Part shown: one piece after another, positions 26,931-35,511 of the stretch
Position numbering within the stretch: position 1 is the stretch's first letter
How the letters are laid out: every line of letters starts with the position of its first letter
From: Bradyrhizobium lablabi
GTDB taxonomy: Bacteria; Pseudomonadota; Alphaproteobacteria; Rhizobiales; Xanthobacteraceae
Direction: 5' to 3'
DNA length: 64,000 nt
Assembly (NCBI RefSeq): GCF_018129385.1
Contig: NZ_JAFCLN010000016.1
Span: 107,457-171,456, forward strand
Position numbers and translations under genes: made by a program
Notes under the pieces: generated by a model
The model's database searches: none
Told to the model about the DNA's origin: nothing
What the model saw: the letters and a program-made list of their open reading frames with translations, nothing else

Positions 26931-27166
26931 CGGGATTTCCCGTGATGGACGCCGATGCCGCTTTCGCGCGCAGCATAGGCCTGGAGCGCCGCGGGGTTAT
27001 CCTTCAGCCTGTACGCAGGGGTCGGCGCACCGCCGTTGAGGACATCCAGATAGGGATGGTTGAAGGCAAACAGGCCCGGCTCCTGGATGGCGGCCTGCGC
27101 GAATACCGGGGTGGCGGTGAGGGCCGACAGCAAGGCCGCTGCGGCGAGGGTTTTCCGGATGGTCAC
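26927..27166 (-). CDS. small secreted protein divergent from the MarR regulator
   Basis: A 79-residue protein with a Sec signal peptide ('LAAAALLSALTATPVFAQA', cleavage after FAQA or AFA-like site) and a short mature part with 'LFAFNHPYLDVLNGG'. The GTG start has AAGGAGA at good spacing. It is transcribed away from the OhrR-type regulator, and the intervening DNA holds two copies of a direct repeat, so the regulator probably controls it. The function is unknown; a periplasmic stress protein is possible. Confidence 0.6.
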   Translation of the reverse strand: MTIRKTLAAAALLSALTATPVFAQAAIQEPGLFAFNHPYLDVLNGGAPTPAYRLKDNPAALQAYAARESGIGVHHGKSR

Positions 27167-27185
27167 GGCACATCTCCTTATTTAT

Positions 27186-27280
27186 ATCGGATACGATCTA
27201 TTCGGATACGCCTCATAAAGGAATGGAACCGCCGAATGTCAACACTTCCGATTTAATCGGATACGATATATATGGATGCG
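27186..27280. promoter_or_regulatory. paired direct repeats, candidate MarR/OhrR operators
   Basis: A near-identical 25-nt unit occurs at 27186-27210 and 27256-27280, 70 bp apart (close to seven helical turns). Each copy begins with the near-palindrome ATCGGATACGAT and ends with a GGATNCG half-site. Both copies lie between the divergent regulator and secreted-protein genes. TTCCGA-N17-TATATG around 27246-27274 could be the regulator promoter, with its -10 inside the second copy. Confidence 0.55.
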
Positions 27281-27315
27281 AGACTTCACATGTCCGTGTC
27301 GGAAAGGATGATCCC

Positions 27316-27816
27316 ATGAGGCAAAAAGACGGTTCCCGGGCCGATTCCGGAAAGAATTCAGACGGCAGGCAAAAGCCGGCCGCAGGCGACCGGCTGCTGT
27401 CCGATTACCTCTGCTTTGCGGTCTATTCGGCCAACCTCGCCTACGGGCGGGCCTACAAGGAAGGCCTCGAGCAACTCGGCCTCACCTATCCGCAATGGAT
27501 CGTGATCGTACTGCTCGGCGAAAAAGGCGAGCAGACCGTCAGCGAGATCGGCGAAACCATGTTTCTGGAATCCAACACGCTGACGCCGGTGCTGAAGAAA
27601 CTGGAGGCGATGGGCTATCTGCGCCGGCAGCGCGATCCCGCTGACGAGCGCCAGGTGCGCGTCAGCCTGACCGATGCCGGCCGAAAACTGCGCGAGAAGG
27701 GCATGCAGACGCAACTGGTGAAATCGGGCGGACTGAAGCCGGATGAATTCACACGGCTGCAAAAGAGCATCGTGACGCTGCGCGACAATCTGATCAAGGC
27801 GACGCGGGGAGAGTGA
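27316..27816 (+). CDS. MarR-family regulator, OhrR-like
   Basis: A 166-residue winged-helix regulator. 'LLSDYLCFAVYSANLAYGR' contains a Cys (residue 33) at the position of the redox-sensing Cys of OhrR, followed by 'LGLTYPQWIVIVLL' as in OhrR. The DNA-binding wing is 'SNTLTPVLKKLEAMGYLRRQRDP' (residues about 80-102, read in parts). OhrR proteins repress organic-peroxide resistance genes until the Cys is oxidised. No ohr gene is adjacent. The ATG at 27316 follows GAAAGG; the frame from 27223 runs through the operators. Confidence 0.82.
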   Translation: MRQKDGSRADSGKNSDGRQKPAAGDRLLSDYLCFAVYSANLAYGRAYKEGLEQLGLTYPQWIVIVLLGEKGEQTVSEIGETMFLESNTLTPVLKKLEAMGYLRRQRDPADERQVRVSLTDAGRKLREKGMQTQLVKSGGLKPDEFTRLQKSIVTLRDNLIKATRGE

Positions 27817-27872
27817 GGCCGCACGTGCGGTTCGATCTGCACGACGCGGCAGCTCTGACATTTGTGGTGACG

Positions 27873-28235
27873 TCAGGTCATGCTGCCCGGCAGGAAGCAG
27901 CGGATCGTCGTCCCGTACGCGCCCTTGATCGGCCAGACCATGGTCCGGCCCGCCCGGTTCGGCACGGTGATGACAGCATCATCGGGCACCACGATCCACT
28001 CGCCATCGAGGCGAACGCGATAGTGTCCTTGCCAGGAGTCCCAATCCGGATCCGACACCGCAAATCCGTCGGCGTCCGAACAGCACGGACCTTTGCCGCT
28101 TCTGAGGCTGTCGAACCACGGCTTGAGCGGCGAGTTGGCATAGCGGCCATCGTCACGCGCCACGGCGTTTCCGAACAGAAGCCCGGACAGCACCACCGCC
28201 AACAGCGAAACTTCGAACGAACCGAGCCGGCTCAT
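27873..28235 (-). CDS. secreted hypothetical protein with CCSDADG motif
   Basis: A 120-residue protein with a signal peptide ('LLAVVLSGLLFGNAVA', cleavage near VARDD). The mature part holds 'GPCCSDADGF', then 'WQGHYRVRLDGEWIVVPDDAVI' in two strands, and a single later Cys in 'IRCFLPG'. The CCSxADG arrangement recurs in short periplasmic proteins of Bradyrhizobium whose function is unknown. An internal ATG at 28235 places the signal peptide at the N-terminus; the open frame to 28370 is not used. Confidence 0.62.
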   Translation of the reverse strand: MSRLGSFEVSLLAVVLSGLLFGNAVARDDGRYANSPLKPWFDSLRSGKGPCCSDADGFAVSDPDWDSWQGHYRVRLDGEWIVVPDDAVITVPNRAGRTMVWPIKGAYGTTIRCFLPGSMT

Positions 28236-28406
28236 GGTCGTCACCGACGACGTGGGAACGTTTCTTGACGCAGCGATAAATCGCTGGACCCAGCCAAGGT
28301 TCCTAACTGCGCGCTGAGGCCGGTCACACCACCGGCAACGGAGCCCGCGCGGAACGTCGCCCCAGCGCATTAGTTACTCCAATCATGCCGAAATCATGAA
28401 GCCTCG

Positions 28407-28847
28407 ATGATCATTCGCTTTCTTGCCGTCATCGTGACCGGACTGGCCGTCATCGCGCCGGCGGCGCATCTGTTTGAACTGTCCGGCAAAATTCAGATGT
28501 CCGAGCAGGACTATTTTGTCGTCCAGCGCATCTATCTCGGCTGGTGGATGGCGGGGCTGTTGCTGCCGGCCGCCTTGATTCTGAATGTCGTGCTTGCGCT
28601 TGCGGTCCGCGCCGATCGGTTGGCGCTCATCCTGGCGTGCGCCGCGGCTGCGCTGATTGTGATCAATCTTGCCATCTTTGTGATCTGGACCCAGCCGGTG
28701 AACACGGTCACGGAAAATTGGTCGGCACGGCCGGAGAACTGGCGGGCGCTACGCCGGCAATGGGAATACTCCCATGCCGTCAATGCCGGCGTGACGTTGC
28801 TCGCCTTTTGCACCGCGACGCTGGCGGCGTTGCGGCCGGCAACTTGA
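28407..28847 (+). CDS. DUF1772-type four-helix membrane protein
   Basis: A 146-residue protein with four hydrophobic segments and the motif 'NWRALRRQWEYSHAVNAG' that matches the conserved RxxWExxH region of DUF1772 (anthrone-oxygenase-like) proteins. 'FELSGKIQMSEQDYFVVQRIY' lies between helices 1 and 2. It is probably an inner-membrane protein of unknown role. It converges with the Bug-protein gene. Confidence 0.65.
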   Translation: MIIRFLAVIVTGLAVIAPAAHLFELSGKIQMSEQDYFVVQRIYLGWWMAGLLLPAALILNVVLALAVRADRLALILACAAAALIVINLAIFVIWTQPVNTVTENWSARPENWRALRRQWEYSHAVNAGVTLLAFCTATLAALRPAT

Positions 28848-28872
28848 CCTGCGCGATCATCAACAGCCGCTT

Positions 28873-29841
28873 CTATTCGCCCTTGAGGCCGGCCTCGCGG
28901 ATCAAGGCGCTCCATTTGGTGGTTTCATCGTCGATGAACTTGCCGAACTCGGCGGCAGTGCCGAAACGCGCCTCCAGCCCCTGCACCAACAGCTTCTGCT
29001 TCACCTCGGAATCGGCGAGCGCGCGGCCGGCCTCGGCCTGCATGCGCGCGATGATCGGCGCTGGCGTAGCGGCCGGCGCCATAAAGCCGTACCAGCCGGC
29101 CGCGATCACCTTGGACAAGCCCTGCTCGCGCAAGGTCGGCGCGTCAGGATAGATCGGACTGCGGGCGGCGGATGCAACGCCGAGCACGCGCAGCAGTCCA
29201 GCCTGGATGTGCGGCAGCGCCGAGCTGATCGCCGTCAGCGTGGCGTCGACGCGGCCGGCAAGCAATTCCGTATAGGCTGGCGCATCGCCTCGGAATGGGA
29301 CGTTAAGACCTTTGACGCCCGCGTCCCTGAACAGGAGTTCGGCCGCGAGATGCGGCTGCGAGCCCGGCCCCGGCGAGGCGATCGTCAGACCCTCGGGCTT
29401 CGACTTCCCATAGGCGATCAACTCCCCGAGATTCTTGTAAGGCGCGTTCGCGTTGATGATCAGGAACAGCGGCGCGGCCACCGCCATCGCCACCGGCTGA
29501 AGATCCTTTCGCTCGTAGCCGAGCTTGCCGAACAAGGCTTCGGCGGTCGCATACGGCGCGGCCACATAGAGAAACGTGTAACCGTCAGGCGCTGATCGCG
29601 CGACCAGCTCGTTGGCGATGCGCGTCCCCGCGCCCGGCTTGTTCTCGACGATGAACTGCTGATTGAGATTGCGGCCGAAATGCTCGGCCAGAATCCGTAG
29701 CGAGATATCGCTCGCGCCGCCCGCCGCATAAGGCGACACCAGCCGCACGACACGCGTCGGCCAGGCCTCCCGCGCCAATGCATCGGCGCCGGCAAAAAGC
29801 ACTGCGGCGCTACCAAGCAGAGTCCGGCGCGTGACGATCAT
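28873..29841 (-). CDS. Bug/TctC-type tripartite tricarboxylate substrate-binding protein
   Basis: A 322-residue periplasmic binding protein. The leader 'IVTRRTLLGSAAVLFAG' has paired arginines (possible Tat). The mature opening is 'WPTRVVRLVSPYAAGGASDI', then 'VENKPGAGTRI' and 'YTELLAGRVD', all Bug signatures. The ATG is preceded by GGGAGGCAAGG. It is divergent from a LysR gene, a common arrangement in which the regulator controls the binding protein. TctA/TctB are absent nearby. Confidence 0.88.
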   Translation of the reverse strand: MIVTRRTLLGSAAVLFAGADALAREAWPTRVVRLVSPYAAGGASDISLRILAEHFGRNLNQQFIVENKPGAGTRIANELVARSAPDGYTFLYVAAPYATAEALFGKLGYERKDLQPVAMAVAAPLFLIINANAPYKNLGELIAYGKSKPEGLTIASPGPGSQPHLAAELLFRDAGVKGLNVPFRGDAPAYTELLAGRVDATLTAISSALPHIQAGLLRVLGVASAARSPIYPDAPTLREQGLSKVIAAGWYGFMAPAATPAPIIARMQAEAGRALADSEVKQKLLVQGLEARFGTAAEFGKFIDDETTKWSALIREAGLKGE

Positions 29842-29913
29842 CCTTGCCTCCCTGGCGATCCCCGCGGAATTGGACGCAACCTTTCGCGCCCGCTCCGCCT
29901 GGTTTTGCGCCGA

Positions 29914-29936
29914 CGATAGGTACGCATCCCCTATCG
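29914..29936. promoter_or_regulatory. inverted repeat, candidate LysR operator
   Basis: CGATAGG (29914-29920) and CCTATCG (29930-29936) are perfect inverted arms with a 9-nt spacer; the inner form ATAG-N11-CTAT fits the T-N11-A layout of LysR sites. It lies in the divergent region between the Bug protein and the LysR gene. Confidence 0.5.
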
Positions 29937-29951
29937 GACAATGTGTATTTT

Positions 29952-29980
29952 TTGACCCATTTATCGGCTATTCTTATGAA
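29952..29980 (+). promoter_or_regulatory. candidate sigma-70 promoter of the LysR gene
   Basis: TTGACC (29952-29957), a 17-nt spacer and TATGAA (29975-29980) point toward the LysR start at 30007. The pair sits 16 nt beyond the inverted repeat, so the regulator could repress itself. Confidence 0.5.
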
Positions 29981-30006
29981 TGACGGGCATGGCAGGAGGC
30001 CGGGGC

Positions 30007-30909
30007 ATGGCAATGGATGTGACACTGCGGCAGCTTCGCGCCTATGTTGCCGTGCTCGACACGGCCAGCTTTTCCGAAGCCGCGAAGATCATGCATCTGT
30101 CGCAGGCCGCGCTCTCCGGCCTGATCAAGGAGCTCGAGACCCGCGTCGGTGTCCGCCTGCTCGACCGCTCCACGCGCAGCGTGTCACGCTCGGCCGTGGG
30201 TGAAGCCTTCGAACCGATGGCGCGGCGCGTGCTCGCCAGCCTCGACGAAGCGCTGGAGAGTCTGACCAATCTCAAGGAGCTGCGCCGCGGTCTGGTGCGC
30301 GTGGCCGCGCCCGAGCCGTTGTCGTGCACGCTGTTGCCGGAGCTGATCGCCGGATACAATGAAAGCCATCCCGGCGTGGAGGTGCGGTTCGACGACGTGC
30401 CGATCCAGGACGTGCTGGCGGGCCTGCATAACAGCAACACCGATATCGGCTTTGGGCCGGCCGGCGTCGTCACCGACGAAGCGGTGGAAATCCACACGAT
30501 CTGCGCCGACCCGCTCTGGGTGGCGCTGCGCAGCGACGACGCGCTGGCGCGCGGCAACTCGGCAAGCTGGAAGGATTTGCGCGAGCGCTCGCTGCTCAAC
30601 TACATGCCCAATATCGCCGTCAATGTCCTCAGCCACGTGCCGCCGCGGCATCACCCCAGGAAGCTTCTGCCGGTAAACCGCGTCAACACGGCGCTGTCGA
30701 TGTTGCGTGTGAGGCAGGGCGCGGTGATCTGTCCGGCGATGGCTGCGCCGCTCGTTCAGGGTTTTGGACTGAAATTCCTGCCGCTCAAACAACCCACGGT
30801 CAAATGGCGGATCGCCGCGTTCGCGCGGCGGCGAACATCGCTCTCGCCCGCCGTCGAGAGCTTTTTGAACTTTACGCTGAAGTTCGTTCCCGGCCGGATG
30901 GCGCAATGA
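30007..30909 (+). CDS. LysR-family transcriptional regulator
   Basis: A 300-residue regulator. The helix-turn-helix is at about residues 5-62 ('LRQLRAYVAVLDTASFSEAA' and 'LSQAALSGLIKELETRVGVR'), with a periplasmic-binding-like effector domain from about residue 92 ('LRRGLVRVAAPEPLS'). The ATG at 30007 has GGAGG eight bases upstream. It is divergent from a Bug-type binding protein that it likely controls. A small ABM-domain gene follows 124 nt downstream. Confidence 0.88.
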   Translation: MAMDVTLRQLRAYVAVLDTASFSEAAKIMHLSQAALSGLIKELETRVGVRLLDRSTRSVSRSAVGEAFEPMARRVLASLDEALESLTNLKELRRGLVRVAAPEPLSCTLLPELIAGYNESHPGVEVRFDDVPIQDVLAGLHNSNTDIGFGPAGVVTDEAVEIHTICADPLWVALRSDDALARGNSASWKDLRERSLLNYMPNIAVNVLSHVPPRHHPRKLLPVNRVNTALSMLRVRQGAVICPAMAAPLVQGFGLKFLPLKQPTVKWRIAAFARRRTSLSPAVESFLNFTLKFVPGRMAQ

Positions 30910-31033
30910 TGGCGCAGCCACGCGAACCGGCGTATTGTCTTTCGCATCAGGAACCGTGCTGCCCGTCCACTCACGCCGAGCACGCGATCAGTCGCCGCCA
31001 TCGCGGGCAGCCTCTTTGCGAAGGGAGGTCTCC

Positions 31034-31327
31034 ATGTACGCCGCCATCCGCCAGGCCAAGGCAAAGACCGGCAAGGCCGAGGAACTGGCGCGCCGGATCA
31101 AGGAAGGCGCCATCCCGATCATCAGCGACGTCGAAGGTTTCATGGCCTATTACGTGGTCTATGCCCCCGACGACACCGTGACCGCGATCAGCGTCTTCAA
31201 CAGTTTTGCCGGCGCCGAGGAAGCCAACCGGCGCGCGATCGCCTGGATCGAGCAGGACCTTGCACCGCTGCTGACCGGTCCCGCTACCGCGGTGGCCGGT
31301 CCGGTGATTGTGCACACGCTGGCGTAA
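31034..31327 (+). CDS. ABM-like (antibiotic biosynthesis monooxygenase fold) small protein
   Basis: A 97-residue ferredoxin-fold protein. 'MYAAIRQAKAKTGKAEELAR' and 'VEGFMAYYVVYAPDDTVTAISVF' follow the beta-alpha-beta pattern of dimeric ABM/YdhR proteins, which act as quinone- or heme-related monooxygenases or unknown small-molecule binders. The ATG has GGGAGG directly upstream. The longer frame from 30935 is not supported. No catalytic residue can be assigned. Confidence 0.65.
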   Translation: MYAAIRQAKAKTGKAEELARRIKEGAIPIISDVEGFMAYYVVYAPDDTVTAISVFNSFAGAEEANRRAIAWIEQDLAPLLTGPATAVAGPVIVHTLA

Positions 31328-31362
31328 TGACGCGAGCGGACCCGCCAGGGCGTTTTGCCGGC

Positions 31363-31466
31363 ATCATCCTTCGAGACGCATCGCTCTGCGATGCTCCTCA
31401 GGATGAGGTCCTGGACCCTCATGGTGAGGAGCGCGCCTTCGTGCGTCTCGAAACATGAAGGCCATG
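31363..31466. repeat. Bradyrhizobiaceae intergenic palindromic repeat
   Basis: Outer arms ttcgagacgca (31370-31380) and tgcgtctcgaa (31442-31452) are perfect 11-bp inverted repeats. Inside are ctcctcaggatgagg and ctcatggtgagg hairpins. The 'cctcatggtgaggagcgcg ... tctcgaa.catgaaggcc' text is one I recognise as a very frequent dispersed element in Bradyrhizobium and Rhodopseudomonas. Confidence 0.7.
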
Positions 31467-31484
31467 GTGGCACGCTACGGGGCC

Positions 31485-32258
31485 TTATCGCCCTGAAAAC
31501 TGCGCCTTGCGCTTTTCAACGAACGCGTTGCGGCCCTCCAGCGCATCCGCGCTCTGGCGTAGCTCGGCCTGCGTCTCGATCTCCTTGCGGAACTGCGCGG
31601 CGTAGCTCGCGTGCTCGCTCTCCTCGATCAGCGCGCGGGTGGCGACCAGCGCCCGCGTCGGCCCCTGCGCCAGGCGCTGCGCCAGCTTGACCGCCTCCTC
31701 CAGCAACTGCGCATCGTCGACGACCTGCCGCACCAGCCCCCATTCCATTGCGCGCTCGGCGGACAGTGGCTCGTTGAACAGCATCAATTCGAGCGCGCGC
31801 TGGCGGCCGATCAGGCGCGGCAGCAGCCAGGTCGAGCCGAGATCGGGCACGAGGCCAATGCGGCTGAACACCTGGATAAAGCTCGCCGAGCGCGCCGCAA
31901 GGATGATGTCGCCGGCCATTGCGAGGCTGAACCCGCCGCCGGCCGCTACGCCGTTGACCGCAACCACGATCGGCACGCGGCACTCGCGCATCGCCTTGAA
32001 AGCCGGCCAGTAGAATTTCATCACGCCTGCTGCGATATCGCTGCCGAGCGCTTCGGATGCTTTCAAATTCTGGCCCGAGCAGAAGCCGCGCCCCTCGCCG
32101 GTCAGCACCAGCGCGCGGATGGCGGGATCAGCGGTCATGTCGCCGATGGCGCCGGCGAGCGCGCCCAGTAAATCCGGCGTCATCGCATTCAGACTCGCGG
32201 GCTCGTTCAGCGTCAGGATCCCGACCGCGCCGTCCCTTGTTTGCTTTACTCCGGCCAT
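31485..32258 (-). CDS. enoyl-CoA hydratase/isomerase family protein (PaaG-like)
   Basis: A 257-residue crotonase-fold enzyme. The CoA-binding 'NEPASLNAM' and the oxyanion-hole pair 'GRGFCSGQNLKA' and 'VNGVAAGGGFSLAMAGDI' are present. The catalytic region 'FSRIGLVPDLGSTWLLPR' carries an Asp at the position used by PaaG/ECI isomerases rather than the Glu of classical hydratases. The ATG follows GGAGAGACAAAA. It is divergent from the P450 gene, which suggests joint use in degrading a cyclic acid. Confidence 0.85.
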   Translation of the reverse strand: MAGVKQTRDGAVGILTLNEPASLNAMTPDLLGALAGAIGDMTADPAIRALVLTGEGRGFCSGQNLKASEALGSDIAAGVMKFYWPAFKAMRECRVPIVVAVNGVAAGGGFSLAMAGDIILAARSASFIQVFSRIGLVPDLGSTWLLPRLIGRQRALELMLFNEPLSAERAMEWGLVRQVVDDAQLLEEAVKLAQRLAQGPTRALVATRALIEESEHASYAAQFRKEIETQAELRQSADALEGRNAFVEKRKAQFSGR

Positions 32259-32423
32259 TTTTGTCTCTCCCTGAAACGCCGCTTTCCGTACTGTGCCATT
32301 CCCGGCGCGCAAACGCCAATGCGCGATTTCGGCACGGGCTTTGACTTCGCTGCCGTCCATACTAGTGTTCAGCCAAACACAAGCCGAGCTCCATGGGGAG
32401 GAGCCGATCGGAGCAAATGCCGG

Positions 32424-33767
32424 ATGCTTCTGCTGAGCGAAAACCTGGCCGCGCCGCCACCGCCCGGCCCAGCCTTTCCGAAAATATATCCCGAGATCGA
32501 CCAGGACGTTCTCACCGAATCCGAGAAATTCACGCAAGGGCAGCCCTATGAGCTGTTCGCACGGCTGCGCGCCCAGGCGCCGGTGTCGTGGCAGCGCGAA
32601 GGCAATAACGGGCCCGGCTTCTGGGCGCTCACGCGCTATGACGACGTGATGCGGGTGGATGGCGACCCAAAGACGTTCTCCTCGCAAAAGGGCGGCATCC
32701 TGATGGCTTACGGCCCGCCGGAGACGCGCCATCCGCTGCTGTTCCGCGCCTCCGTCGATGCCATGATCAACATGGACGCGCCGTGGCATTTGCAGCTCCG
32801 CAAGGAGCACATGCCCTATTTCACCCCAGGCTATCTTGCCGACATCAGAAAGAAGGTGACGGCCGAGACCACGCGGCTGATCGACGGCATGGCGGGCCTT
32901 GGCGAATGCGACCTGGTCGAAAAGCTGTCCGCGCAACTGCCGTTGTTCACGCTGTGCGAAATTCTCGGCGTGCCGCAGTCCGACCAGCCGAAATTCATCA
33001 AATGGATGCACTATCTGGAGATCGCCGGCTACATCACCGCGAAGAAGGGCAAGGACCTGGAGCCGACGCCGGAGCTCTTGAAATTCGTTCAGGCCCTCAA
33101 CGAGAACGTCGCCGAGATGTTCGAATACGGCCAGCACATGCTACAGAAGCGCCGCGCCGACCCAAAACCCGACCTGATGAGCGCGATCGCGCGCGCCACG
33201 CTGGACGGCACGCTCTTGCGCGACGAATATCTCGACGGCTCGTGGCTCCTGATCGTGTTCGCCGGCAACGACACCACGCGCAACACCATTTCCGGCTCGA
33301 TGAAGCTGCTCACCGAATTCCCGGATCAGCGACGCGCACTGATGGCTGATTTGTCGCTGCTGCCGAACGCGGTGGACGAGCTGATCCGCATGGTCAGCCC
33401 GGTCATCTATATGCGGCGCACCGCGACCTCTGACACGGAAGTCCGTGGGCAAAAAATTGCGGCCGGCGAAAAAGTCATCATGTATTTCTCTGCGGCCAAC
33501 CGCGATCCCGCAATCTTCCCCGACCCTGATCGTCTCGACATCCGCCGCGCCAATGCGTCGAAGAATATCGCCTTCGGCTTCGGCCCGCATGTCTGCATCG
33601 GCAAGCGCGTCGCGCAATTGCAGCTCGAGGAAGTCTATCGCCAGTTGCTGACGCGGCTGCCCGATATCGAATATGCCGGCGGCATCGACATCGCGCCCAA
33701 CAATTTTGTGCACGCGATTCGCAAATTGCCGGTGCGATTCACGCCGGAGCGTCGGACGGCGCAATAG
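32424..33767 (+). CDS. cytochrome P450
   Basis: A 447-residue soluble bacterial P450. The I-helix oxygen-binding motif is 'VFAGNDTTRN', the K-helix ExxR is in 'DELIRMVSP', and the heme-thiolate loop is 'FGFGPHVCIGKRVAQ' with Cys391. Such enzymes need separate ferredoxin and reductase partners; none is encoded nearby. The ATG at 32424 is the first in-frame start after a GGAGC site; the open frame to 32241 runs into the divergent gene. The stop is 22 nt before the gamma-glutamyltransferase start. The substrate is unknown. Confidence 0.9.
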   Translation: MLLLSENLAAPPPPGPAFPKIYPEIDQDVLTESEKFTQGQPYELFARLRAQAPVSWQREGNNGPGFWALTRYDDVMRVDGDPKTFSSQKGGILMAYGPPETRHPLLFRASVDAMINMDAPWHLQLRKEHMPYFTPGYLADIRKKVTAETTRLIDGMAGLGECDLVEKLSAQLPLFTLCEILGVPQSDQPKFIKWMHYLEIAGYITAKKGKDLEPTPELLKFVQALNENVAEMFEYGQHMLQKRRADPKPDLMSAIARATLDGTLLRDEYLDGSWLLIVFAGNDTTRNTISGSMKLLTEFPDQRRALMADLSLLPNAVDELIRMVSPVIYMRRTATSDTEVRGQKIAAGEKVIMYFSAANRDPAIFPDPDRLDIRRANASKNIAFGFGPHVCIGKRVAQLQLEEVYRQLLTRLPDIEYAGGIDIAPNNFVHAIRKLPVRFTPERRTAQ

Positions 33768-33789
33768 CAAGAAGCCAAAAGGGGGTCCA

Positions 33790-35379
33790 ATGGCCGATCA
33801 ATTTTCCAGCCACCAGCACATTCGCAAACCGGCCGTCAGTTCGAAGGGCGGCATCGTCGCCTCGCAATCGCGGCGCGCGGCCGAGATCGGCGCCGAGGTG
33901 CTGGCGGCCGGCGGCGATTGCGTCGATGCCGTGGTCGCCACCACCTTCGCGCTCGGCGTGCTGGAGCCCTGGATGAGCGGCGCAGGCGGCGGCGGCGCGA
34001 TGGTGCTCTATCGTGCGCGTGAGAACCGCTACGAGGTGATCGACTACGGCATGCGCTCGCCGGACAGCCTGCGCGTTGAGGATTATCCGCTGACGTCAGG
34101 CGCGGCCTCTGACATCTTTCCCTGGCCGCGTGTAAGGGACGATCGCAACCTGCAAGGCCCCGGCTCGATCGCGGTGCCCGGCGTGGTCGCCGGCATGGAA
34201 GAAGCGCATCGCCGCCACGCCAAAATGCCGTGGCAGGAGTTGCTGGCGCCCAGCGTCAAACTCGCCGGCGAAGGTCTGCTGGTGGACTGGTGGACCACGC
34301 TGATGATCGCGAGCTCCGCGGCGGACTTGCGGCGCTATCCGGCGAGCGCCGCCGCCTATCTGAAGGACGGCCTGCCGCCCAATGCGGAATGGGGCATCAA
34401 GTCGGTGGTGCGGATGCCACAGGACAGGCTGAAGGCGACGATGGCGCATCTGGCCGCGCAAGGCCCGCGCGATTTCTACCAGGGCGACCTCGCCCAAAGC
34501 ATCGCCTCCGATATCCAGGCCGCCGGCGGCGCGCTCTCGGCAAGTGACCTCGCCGCCTTCCGCGCACATCTGCGCGAGCCGCTGAAAATTCCCTATCGCG
34601 GCGGCAATGTGTTTGCGACGCCCGAACTCACCGCCGGACCGACACTGGCGCACACCTTGCGCCTGTTGCAGCAGAAGCTGAAGCCCGGCGGCGGCAGGCC
34701 GGATGCCACCGCCTACACCGAATATGCGCTGGCGCTGCAATCGGCCTATCGCGAGCGGCTCTCGGACATGGGCGATGCCGACGGCCGCCGCGCGCTCGGC
34801 GCCGAGCATCTGGCGCCGGCCTGCACCACGCATTTCTCCGTCGTGGACGGGGACGGCAACATGGCGGCGGTGACGCAGACGCTGCTCTCGACCTTCGGCT
34901 CGAAGTTCGTGACGCCGCAGACCGGCCTCACCATGAACAACGGCATCATGTGGTTCGACCCGACACAGGGTGTGCCGAATTCACTGGCGCCCGGCAAACG
35001 CTGCCTCACCAATTACACGCCGGTGGTGGCGCAAGCTGCCGACGGCCGGCGCCTTGCGGTCGGCGCGTCCGGCGGCCGCCGCATCCTGCCCGCGGTGGCG
35101 CAGCTTCTCTCGTTTGTGATGGATTTCGGCATGGACCTCGACACCGCGATCCACACGCCGCGGATCGATGCCAGCGAAGGCGCGATCGTGATCGGCGATC
35201 TGCGCCTGCCTTCATCGGTGCGCGACAGCTTGCGCAAACAGTTCGATTACGAAGAGGCGCGCATCCAGACCTTTCCGATGAAGTTCGCCTGCCCCAGCGT
35301 CACGCTGCGCGACGGGACGACGAACTTCGGCGCGAACGAAGCTGCGCACGCCTGGGGAGATGCGGTAGCAGAAGGCTAA
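33790..35379 (+). CDS. gamma-glutamyltransferase family protein
   Basis: A 529-residue Ntn-hydrolase. The autoprocessing site is 'ACTTHFSVVDGDGNM' with nucleophile Thr346 starting the small subunit. 'SGAGGGGAMVLY' and 'GASGGRRILPAVAQ' match conserved loops. No signal peptide is visible, unlike the periplasmic E. coli enzyme, so a cytoplasmic amidase role (for example hydrolysing gamma-glutamyl or acylated intermediates) is possible. It begins 22 nt after the P450 with a GGGGGT site and is probably co-transcribed. Confidence 0.88.
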   Translation: MADQFSSHQHIRKPAVSSKGGIVASQSRRAAEIGAEVLAAGGDCVDAVVATTFALGVLEPWMSGAGGGGAMVLYRARENRYEVIDYGMRSPDSLRVEDYPLTSGAASDIFPWPRVRDDRNLQGPGSIAVPGVVAGMEEAHRRHAKMPWQELLAPSVKLAGEGLLVDWWTTLMIASSAADLRRYPASAAAYLKDGLPPNAEWGIKSVVRMPQDRLKATMAHLAAQGPRDFYQGDLAQSIASDIQAAGGALSASDLAAFRAHLREPLKIPYRGGNVFATPELTAGPTLAHTLRLLQQKLKPGGGRPDATAYTEYALALQSAYRERLSDMGDADGRRALGAEHLAPACTTHFSVVDGDGNMAAVTQTLLSTFGSKFVTPQTGLTMNNGIMWFDPTQGVPNSLAPGKRCLTNYTPVVAQAADGRRLAVGASGGRRILPAVAQLLSFVMDFGMDLDTAIHTPRIDASEGAIVIGDLRLPSSVRDSLRKQFDYEEARIQTFPMKFACPSVTLRDGTTNFGANEAAHAWGDAVAEG

Positions 35380-35396
35380 AGGCATTGCCGCCCGTC

Positions 35397-35455
35397 ATGG
35401 CCGGGCATAGCCGTCTGAAGGACGGCGTCGCTTCCGCTCGCCTATGCCCGGCCAT
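35397..35455. repeat. nested palindromic repeat after the GGT gene
   Basis: A perfect 14-bp outer stem, atggccgggcatag (35397-35410) with ctatgcccggccat (35442-35455), encloses a smaller hairpin ccgtc-tgaag-gacgg (35411-35425). This element is common between genes in Bradyrhizobium. Lying 18 nt after the stop, it may also serve as a terminator. Confidence 0.65.
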
Positions 35456-35511
35456 CCACGTCTTTCTTGCTTCACTGAAGCAAAGGCGTGGAAGCCAAGG
35501 CATGACAAGTT

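Noticed and set aside
27181..27186. TTTATA as minus-strand -10 for the secreted protein at 27166
   Set aside because: It would place the transcript start inside the AAGGAGA ribosome site, leaving no usable leader.
31363..35455. Intergenic palindromes as CRISPR-like repeats
   Set aside because: Single copies of two different elements, no regular spacing and no cas genes.
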